Assembly: GCF_003994855.1 (NCBI RefSeq)
Contig: NZ_CP034142.1
Location: 3,162,001-3,226,000, forward strand
Reading direction: 5' to 3'
Length of the DNA stretch: 64,000 bases
Source: Marinobacter sp. NP-4(2019)
Lineage (GTDB): Bacteria; Pseudomonadota; Gammaproteobacteria; Pseudomonadales; Oleiphilaceae
The translations under genes and the position numbers were made by a program. Within the stretch, counting starts at the first letter, position 1, and every line of letters starts with the position of its first letter. Below the pieces are notes generated by a model. The model was not told where the DNA came from and did no database searches. It saw only the letters and a list, made by a program, of their open reading frames with translations. Shown here one piece after another: positions 58,406 to 64,000 of the stretch.

Positions 58406-59230
58406 ATGATGGATCAGCTACCACATTGCGAAACACTACTACTGGAACAACAGGGCCCCACCCTGCACGTCACCATCAACCGCCCCGACGTGCGCAACGC
58501 CATGAGCCTGCAAATGGTGGCGGAACTGTCGACCGTGTTCGCACAGATCGAAACCGACCTCAGCATCCGCGCCGTGGTCATCCGCGGGGCCGGCGGCCAC
58601 TTCTGCGCCGGCGGTGATATCAAAGACATGGCCGGCGCCCGCAGCCAGGACGCCGCCGATGGCGAAGCCGATCCGTTCTACCGCCTGAACCGCGCATTCG
58701 GCCAGATGATCCAGCAGGTGAACGAATCCTCAAAGGTCGTCATCGCCGTCACCGAAGGCGCGGTAATGGGCGGCGGCTTCGGCCTGGCCTGCGTCTCCGA
58801 TGTCGCCATTGCCGGACCGACCGCCAAATTTGGCATGCCGGAAACCTCCCTCGGCGTTATCCCCGCACAGATCGCACCGTTTGTTGTCGAACGCATCGGC
58901 CTGACCCAGGCCCGGCGGCTGGCGTTACTCGGTTTGAGAATTGGTGCGGACGAAGCCTGCACGCTCGGGATTGTTCATCAGGTAGCAACTTCGGACGAGC
59001 AGATCGACGAATTGCTCGGCCAGGCCCTCGAACGCGTTCGTCACTGTGCGCCAAAGGCGACGGCGGAAACCAAAGCGTTGCTGCATCGGGTGGGTCACGA
59101 ATCCATGAGTGGTTTGCTGGATAGCGCCGCCGAGAAGTTCGCGGCGGCTATTCGAAGCGACGAAGGCGCAGAGGGAACTATGGCGTTTATGCAAAAGCGC
59201 CCTCCGAAATGGGCAGGTGAGGCTGAATGA
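58406..59230 (+). CDS. atuE: AtuE, isohexenylglutaconyl-CoA hydratase
   Basis: AtuE is a crotonase-fold hydratase that adds water to isohexenylglutaconyl-CoA, the product of geranyl-CoA carboxylase. The 274-residue protein has the oxyanion-hole segment GAGGHFCAGGDIKDM and the second loop AVTEGAVMGGGFGLACVSDVAIA, then KFGMPETSLGVIPAQIAPFVVERIG. GGAG stands five bases before the first of two consecutive ATGs. Ordinary enoyl-CoA hydratase or the LiuC-type enzyme are alternatives by sequence alone. Its place between atuD and atuF supports the call. Confidence 0.9.
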   Translation: MMDQLPHCETLLLEQQGPTLHVTINRPDVRNAMSLQMVAELSTVFAQIETDLSIRAVVIRGAGGHFCAGGDIKDMAGARSQDAADGEADPFYRLNRAFGQMIQQVNESSKVVIAVTEGAVMGGGFGLACVSDVAIAGPTAKFGMPETSLGVIPAQIAPFVVERIGLTQARRLALLGLRIGADEACTLGIVHQVATSDEQIDELLGQALERVRHCAPKATAETKALLHRVGHESMSGLLDSAAEKFAAAIRSDEGAEGTMAFMQKRPPKWAGEAE

Positions 59231-59288
59231 TTCAGCAAACAGAACAAAAGTGTTCACCAAGCAAGCAAGAACCAAGTTAGCGGGAGCG

Positions 59289-59396
59289 CCCCTGTCGGGG
59301 CAGGTCTCCGGAAAATTTCGGAGGCCATGGATGGCCGGAGAGAAGCGCACAGGGATGTGCTTGTAGCGGTTTTCCGGAGACCTGCCCCGACAGGGG
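59289..59396 (-). repeat. Palindromic intergenic repeat, copy 5
   Basis: A perfect 27-bp inverted repeat (59289-59315 and 59370-59396), extended by a few more pairs around a bulge, encloses a core nearly identical to copy 2 in reverse orientation. It lies 58 bases after atuE and 53 bases before the atuF start. Translated on the plus strand, the core gives a frame joined to atuF, which explains a false longer start of that gene. Confidence 0.92.
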
Positions 59397-59449
59397 TGCG
59401 GACGAGCACCAAACAACGCCAGCGCGCTGAAAATGTAGGTCACAGAGTC

Positions 59450-61432
59450 ATGCTGAAAAAATTATTGATAGCCAACCGAGGCGAAATAGCCGTCCGGGTC
59501 ATCCGCACCGCCAAAGCTCTGGGGTACCGGACCGTCGCCATCTACTCCGAAGCCGATGCCCGCGCCCTGCATGTACATGAGGCCGACGAAGCCGTGTGCG
59601 TTGGTCCCGCGCAGGTGTCTGCATCTTACCTCAACGTCGACGCCATCCTCGAAGCGGCAAAGAAAACCGGCGCCGACTGTATCCACCCCGGCTACGGCTT
59701 CCTCTCCGAGAACGCCGGCTTTGCCAACGCCTGCAAAGACGCCGGCCTGATCTTCGTCGGGCCGCCAGCGGGCGCCATCGAACTCATGGGCAGCAAACGC
59801 CGCTCCAAAATCGCCATGCAGGAAGCCGGTGTACCCGTGGTCCCCGGCTACGAAGGCCCTGTCAAAGGTAACAACGCCAGCGACGAAGAACTCACCAGCG
59901 CCGCAGGCGACATCGGCTACCCGCTGATGATCAAAGCTTCTGCCGGCGGCGGTGGCCGCGGAATGCGCCTGGTACAGAACGAAAACGAACTGGCGGACAA
60001 CATCAAACGCGCCCGCTCCGAAGCCAAACAGGCCTTCGGCGACGACGAACTGATCCTGGAAAAAGCCGTCATCGAACCACGCCACGTGGAAATCCAGGTC
60101 TTCGCCGACCGTCACGGCAACGCCGTTTATCTCGGCGAACGGGACTGCTCCGTGCAGCGCCGCCACCAGAAAGTCGTGGAAGAGGCCCCCTCCCCGTTCG
60201 TCACCCCGGAACTGCGACAAGCCATGGGCGAAGCAGCCGTTAAAGCAGCCCTCGCCTGCAGCTATGAGGGCGCCGGCACCGTCGAATTCCTGGTGGACAA
60301 AGATCGCAACTTCTACTTCCTGGAAATGAACACCCGCCTGCAAGTGGAGCACCCGGTCACCGAGCTGATCACCGGACAGGATCTGGTGGCCTGGCAGTTG
60401 GCCGTGGCGGAGGGGCAGCCTCTGCCCCTGAAGCAAGACGAAATCCAGCTCAACGGCCACGCCATCGAGGTGCGACTGTACGCGGAAGATCCCGCCCACG
60501 ATTTCACACCACAAACCGGTCCACTGCACGCCTTTGAACCCGCACAGGGAGAAGGCCTGCGTTTCGACACCGGCGTGCGCTCCGGCGACATTATCACGCC
60601 ACACTATGACCCCATGCTCGCCAAAGTCATCGCCTGGGGCCAGAACCGGGACGAAGCCCGTCGCCGGCTGATTCGAGCGCTGGAGGACACCACCGTGTTC
60701 GGGGTTACCACCAACCGCTATTTCCTCAGCCGTATCATCGCCAATGAGTCGTTCGGGGCGGGAGAGGCCACCACCGCCTTCCTGCAACAGGCCTTCCGTG
60801 AAGATCCGTCACTGGCACCCTATACGCCAGGCATCCGCGAGCTTGCCCTGGCAGCCTGCATTCTCGACCATGGCATTTCGGGCCAGAGCGCCTGGAGCAA
60901 CGCGCCGGCCACAATGACGCCAATGAAGCTGGACACTGGCGAGAAAACGGTTGAGCTACTGGTGCGAAAGACCGGAAACACAGTGTCTGTCAGCCATGGC
61001 GACAGTCATTATCAGCTCACCCTGGAAAGCTTCGGCGATGGCCTGTTATGCATCATCGACAATGGCGTACGTCAGCGTTGCCAATATCACCGTGAGGGGG
61101 ATTCCCTATATTTGCAGGCGTTCGGGCAAGCCTGGTCGGTGCGGGACGTGACGCACCAGCCAGCGGCGGGCGCCAACGGTGTCGGCAGCGGCAAAATCCA
61201 GGCCTCCATGGATGGCGCCATCATTGATGTGCTGGTAAACCCAGGCCAGACCGTCCAACAGGGCGAGACACTGGTTATACTGGAAGCCATGAAGATGGAA
61301 CATCCGGTCAAAGCGGATCGGGATGGTGTGGTCGGCGAGGTGCTTGTCAGCAACGGCGACCAGGTCAAGCGCAGCCAGTTGCTGGTGAATATTACCGCTG
61401 GCGAGGCGACAGAACAGGAGGCCAACGCATGA
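59450..61432 (+). CDS. atuF: AtuF, geranyl-CoA carboxylase alpha (biotin) subunit
   Basis: AtuF carboxylates its own biotin with bicarbonate and ATP and passes the group to AtuC. The 660-residue protein has the biotin carboxylase domain (MLKKLLIANRGEIAVRVIRT, IHPGYGFLSENA, ASAGGGGRGMR, EMNTRLQVEHPVTE), a linker domain (about 460-580) and the C-terminal biotinyl domain with LEAMKMEHPV, in which Lys615 is the biotin site. The ATG at 59450 gives the conserved N-terminus. The frame is open to 59327, but only through repeat copy 5. The end overlaps atuG by four bases. LiuD is the closest alternative. Confidence 0.93.
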   Translation: MLKKLLIANRGEIAVRVIRTAKALGYRTVAIYSEADARALHVHEADEAVCVGPAQVSASYLNVDAILEAAKKTGADCIHPGYGFLSENAGFANACKDAGLIFVGPPAGAIELMGSKRRSKIAMQEAGVPVVPGYEGPVKGNNASDEELTSAAGDIGYPLMIKASAGGGGRGMRLVQNENELADNIKRARSEAKQAFGDDELILEKAVIEPRHVEIQVFADRHGNAVYLGERDCSVQRRHQKVVEEAPSPFVTPELRQAMGEAAVKAALACSYEGAGTVEFLVDKDRNFYFLEMNTRLQVEHPVTELITGQDLVAWQLAVAEGQPLPLKQDEIQLNGHAIEVRLYAEDPAHDFTPQTGPLHAFEPAQGEGLRFDTGVRSGDIITPHYDPMLAKVIAWGQNRDEARRRLIRALEDTTVFGVTTNRYFLSRIIANESFGAGEATTAFLQQAFREDPSLAPYTPGIRELALAACILDHGISGQSAWSNAPATMTPMKLDTGEKTVELLVRKTGNTVSVSHGDSHYQLTLESFGDGLLCIIDNGVRQRCQYHREGDSLYLQAFGQAWSVRDVTHQPAAGANGVGSGKIQASMDGAIIDVLVNPGQTVQQGETLVILEAMKMEHPVKADRDGVVGEVLVSNGDQVKRSQLLVNITAGEATEQEANA

Positions 61433-62256
61433 ACAGCCTGAACAAAAGAACGGTCTTTATCACCGGCGGCAGCCGGGGCATCGGCCGGGCCATCGCCCTG
61501 GCCTGCGCGAAACAGGGGGCGAACGTGGTGATTGCGGCCAAGTCCGACACACCACACCCAAAACTCCCGGGCACCATTCACAGCGTCGCCGATGAAATTC
61601 GTGCCGCTGGCGGCCAGGCACTGCCCCTGGTGCTGGATGTGCGGGACGAGAAACAGGTGCTCCAGCGGGTCAACGAAGCCGGCGAACACTTTGGCGGCAT
61701 TGATGTACTGGTGAACAATGCCGGCGCGATCCGGCTGACCGGGGTGGAAAACCTCAAGGCCAGCCGCTATGACCTGATGCATCAGGTCAACGCCCGTGCG
61801 GTGTTTGTCTGCAGTCAGGCGGCATTGCCCTGGCTGAAACAGTCGGACAGCGCTCATATCCTGAGCCTGTCGCCGCCATTGAATCTGGACACCAAGTGGT
61901 TCGCCCAGTACGGACCCTACACGACAACCAAGTACGCCATGACCATGCTCAGCATGGGGATGGCAGAGGAATTCAAACGCTACGACATCGCCGTCAACTG
62001 CCTGTGGCCAAAAACCCTGATCGCCACGGCCGCCATCGAGTTTGAAGTGGGTGGCCCACAGATGATGGCTCAGGGCCGCAAGCCCGAGATCATGGCCGAT
62101 GCCGCGGTCAGCATCCTGAACCGCCCGGGCACCAGCCTCACCGGTCAGACCCTGATCGACGAAGAAGTGCTGAGGGGCGATGGCGTAACCGATTTCGAAC
62201 AGTACCGATACGCCGCGGGCGACAAACCGCTGCTACCGGACCTGTTCCTGGATTAG
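61429..62256 (+). CDS. atuG: AtuG, SDR family oxidoreductase (HSDL2-like)
   Basis: The 275-residue protein is a short-chain dehydrogenase with ITGGSRGIGRAIALA for the cofactor, VNNAGAI, and a canonical active site YTTTKYAM. The segment SDTPHPKLPGTIHSVADEI and the tail FEQYRYAAGDKPLLPDLFLD are those of the HSDL2-like group, which acts on lipid-type substrates. It overlaps the end of atuF by four bases (ATGA), so the two are translated together. The exact substrate in terpene degradation is unproven. Position matches P. aeruginosa PA2892. Confidence 0.9.
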   Translation: MNSLNKRTVFITGGSRGIGRAIALACAKQGANVVIAAKSDTPHPKLPGTIHSVADEIRAAGGQALPLVLDVRDEKQVLQRVNEAGEHFGGIDVLVNNAGAIRLTGVENLKASRYDLMHQVNARAVFVCSQAALPWLKQSDSAHILSLSPPLNLDTKWFAQYGPYTTTKYAMTMLSMGMAEEFKRYDIAVNCLWPKTLIATAAIEFEVGGPQMMAQGRKPEIMADAAVSILNRPGTSLTGQTLIDEEVLRGDGVTDFEQYRYAAGDKPLLPDLFLD

Positions 62257-62326
62257 CCCCGGAGGCGGATGGTGTCCCGGGGCGTGAACGATAAAACGAC
62301 AACTCAAAACCCTTACGGATAACACC

Positions 62327-64000
62327 ATGAGTCAAGATAACGTTTCAGCCCGTGACATCGTCCGCAGCATTCCCCGCATCGTCCGCCGCTTCCCTTCCAT
62401 TGCCAAGGGTTACTATTACTACTCGGTCAAGAACGAAAAGAAAGAACTGACCCTCGGCACCCTGGTGGAGCGCAACGCGGAAAAATACCCGTCCCGTCCT
62501 GCGATTGCCTACGAAGACCGCAGCCTCACCTGGTCCGAATTCAACGCCTGGGCCAACCGTATTGCCAACTTCCTGCTGGCACAGGGACTGGTCAAGGGCG
62601 AGTCCATCGCCGTTTTCCTGGAAAACCGCCCGGAACTTCTTGCCGTGGTGGCCGGTGCTGCCAAGATCGGCGTGTCCTGCGCCATGCTCAACACCTCCCA
62701 GAAAGGCAAGGTGCTGGAACACAGCGTAAACCTGATCAAACCTCGCATGGTGGTGGTTGGCGAAGAACTGGTGGAACCGTTCGATGCGGTAAAGGCGGAT
62801 CTGCTGACCCGGCACCGCACGCCGTTCCTGTTCCTGGCCGACACCAATACCCTGAATATCTTCGGCGACGCCCCGGAAGGCTACGTCAACATGGCAGAAA
62901 AAGTGAGCGCCCATGGTGGCACCAATCCGGTACTGAGCAATCCGCCGAAAATGGGGGACACGGCCATCTACCTGTTCACCTCCGGCACCACCGGCCTGCC
63001 CAAAGCCGCTCCCGGCAGCCATCGCAAGTTTGTGAAAGCCTACGGCGGCTTCGGCCTGATGTCCCTGGCCATGGAGCCGGAGGATGTCCTCTACTGCACC
63101 CTGCCGCTGTATCACGGTACGGCTCTGCTGGTGTGCTGGGGTTCAGTCCTGGCTGGCGGCTCCTCCATCGCCCTGCGCCGCAGGTTCTCCGCCAGCGCGT
63201 TCTGGGACGATGTGCGCCGCTACAACGCCACCACCTTTGGCTACGTGGGTGAGCTCTGCCGCTACCTGCTGAACCAGCCCGCCAGCGAGCAAGACCGCAA
63301 CCACAGCCTGACCAAGATGATCGGCAATGGCCTGCGCCCGTCGATCTGGAAGGAGTTCAAGGAGCGTTTCGGCATCGAAACCGTGGCGGAACTTTATGCC
63401 TCCAGCGAGGGCAACATCGGTTTCTCCAACTTCTTCAACATGGACAACACGGTGGGCTTCTCCACCGCGCCGTACAAACTGGTGAAATTCCACGAAGGCA
63501 CCCGGGACCCAATCCGCAATAAGAAAGGCTACATGGAGGAGGTCCGCAAGGGTGAGCCGGGGCTGCTGATCGGTGAGATTACCAAGAAGTGGTCGTTCGA
63601 AGGTTATACCCAGAAAGAAGCCACGGAAAAATCCATACTCCGTAACGCGTTCAAGAAAGGCGATGCCTGGTTCAATACCGGCGACGTCCTCAAGCAAATC
63701 GGCTGCGGCCACCTGCAGTTCGTGGATCGCATGGGTGATACCTTCCGCTGGAAGGGCGAGAATGTGTCGACCACGGAGGTGGAAAACATCCTCGACGGCT
63801 CTGGCATGGTGGAGGAAGCCATCGTCTACGGCGTGGAAATCCCCAAAACCAACGGCAAGGCCGGCATGGTGACTCTGGTGCCCCAGAGCAATGGCAGTGA
63901 GTTCGATATCAACAAGCTGTTCGCTTACCTGAAGGAAAACCTGCCTGCCTATGCCATCCCGGTGTTCGTGCGCGTGACCCACGCCATCGAGAAGACCGGC
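62327..64000 (+). CDS. atuH: AtuH-like long-chain/very-long-chain acyl-CoA synthetase, truncated by the window end
   Basis: The frame is open for 558 codons from the ATG at 62327 to the last base of the window, so the C-terminus is missing. The AMP-binding signature is YLFTSGTTGLPKAAPGSHR near residues 216-234. PLYHGTALLVCWGSVLAGG, LYASSEGNIGFSN and WFNTGDVLKQIGCGHLQFVDR followed by GDTFRWKGENVSTTEVE place it in the FATP/FadD6-like group of fatty acid-activating enzymes. Here it should activate citronellic, geranic or related acids to CoA esters. It lies 70 bases after atuG, as in P. aeruginosa (PA2893). GGAT precedes the start by eight bases. Confidence 0.92.
   Translation, partial: MSQDNVSARDIVRSIPRIVRRFPSIAKGYYYYSVKNEKKELTLGTLVERNAEKYPSRPAIAYEDRSLTWSEFNAWANRIANFLLAQGLVKGESIAVFLENRPELLAVVAGAAKIGVSCAMLNTSQKGKVLEHSVNLIKPRMVVVGEELVEPFDAVKADLLTRHRTPFLFLADTNTLNIFGDAPEGYVNMAEKVSAHGGTNPVLSNPPKMGDTAIYLFTSGTTGLPKAAPGSHRKFVKAYGGFGLMSLAMEPEDVLYCTLPLYHGTALLVCWGSVLAGGSSIALRRRFSASAFWDDVRRYNATTFGYVGELCRYLLNQPASEQDRNHSLTKMIGNGLRPSIWKEFKERFGIETVAELYASSEGNIGFSNFFNMDNTVGFSTAPYKLVKFHEGTRDPIRNKKGYMEEVRKGEPGLLIGEITKKWSFEGYTQKEATEKSILRNAFKKGDAWFNTGDVLKQIGCGHLQFVDRMGDTFRWKGENVSTTEVENILDGSGMVEEAIVYGVEIPKTNGKAGMVTLVPQSNGSEFDINKLFAYLKENLPAYAIPVFVRVTHAIEKTG

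Noticed and set aside
59327..59449. N-terminal extension of AtuF beginning MDGRREAHRDV
   Set aside because: The extension is translated repeat core (copy 5). Similar frames appear from copies 2 and 3. The conserved biotin carboxylase start is at 59450.
54946..61432. Interpretation of the cluster as liu (leucine degradation) genes
   Set aside because: The subunits are similar, but the TetR regulator, DUF1446 atuA, the order of genes and the lack of an HMG-CoA lyase point to atu.
1..64000. CRISPR arrays, tRNA or rRNA genes, insertion sequences, prophage genes
   Set aside because: None was seen on reading both strands. Short tRNA-like structures were not excluded by a dedicated search.

Overview
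The window is a piece of a gammaproteobacterial chromosome, most likely Marinobacter or a close relative. The gene order cmoB / purA-hisZ-hflC-hflK-hflX-hfq-miaA-mutL-amiB-tsaE-nnr / queG / orn / rsgA / motBA / psd / fimW-fimX / serB-parC / parE follows, from memory, the Pseudomonas aeruginosa block PA4938 to PA4967. The genus is an inference from gene content (an acyclic terpene operon, several TRAP transporters) and protein character. No database search was run.

Bases 1-21900 hold conserved housekeeping genes: purine and histidine synthesis, the HflKC membrane protease regulators, HflX, Hfq, tRNA modification (cmoB, miaA, tsaE, queG), mismatch repair, cell-wall amidase, NAD(P)HX repair, oligoribonuclease, RsgA, the flagellar stator, phosphatidylserine decarboxylase and an EF-P beta-lysylation locus (epmA, efp, epmB). 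Bases 22007-25962 carry fimW-fimX, a c-di-GMP effector pair tied to type IV pili.

Bases 25976-32615 are an inserted four-gene unit: a TAXI-type solute receptor, a fused TRAP permease, and a DctB/DctD-like two-component pair. In front of it lie a good sigma-54 promoter and two identical-length dyads 33 bp apart, which look like the activator's binding sites. The conserved block resumes with serB, parC, a YceI/cytochrome b561 pair, an EAL phosphodiesterase, an SLC13-type transporter and parE.

Bases 43638-51171 are accessory. They hold a PrcB-like lipoprotein overlapping a large S8 serine protease lipoprotein, then a second TRAP system made of a TatT-like lipoprotein, a solute receptor and a permease whose 5' end appears frameshifted by one missing G.

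Bases 51491-64000 are an atu (acyclic terpene utilisation) cluster: atuR divergent from atuABCDEFG and a truncated atuH. Its logic is activation of the terpenoid acid to a CoA ester, desaturation (AtuD), carboxylation (AtuC/AtuF), hydration (AtuE) and later steps. A perfect 18-bp dyad sits between the predicted -35 and -10 of atuA and is a likely AtuR operator.

The most unusual signal is a family of about 105-bp intergenic palindromes, with five copies here. They share a core that folds into two small hairpins, but each is enclosed by a 22-29 bp stem of largely private sequence in which both arms changed together. One copy lies between orn and rsgA. The other four occupy the atuC-atuD, atuD-atuE and atuE-atuF gaps, next to a separate REP-type inverted pair. 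No rRNA, tRNA, CRISPR array or insertion sequence was seen.
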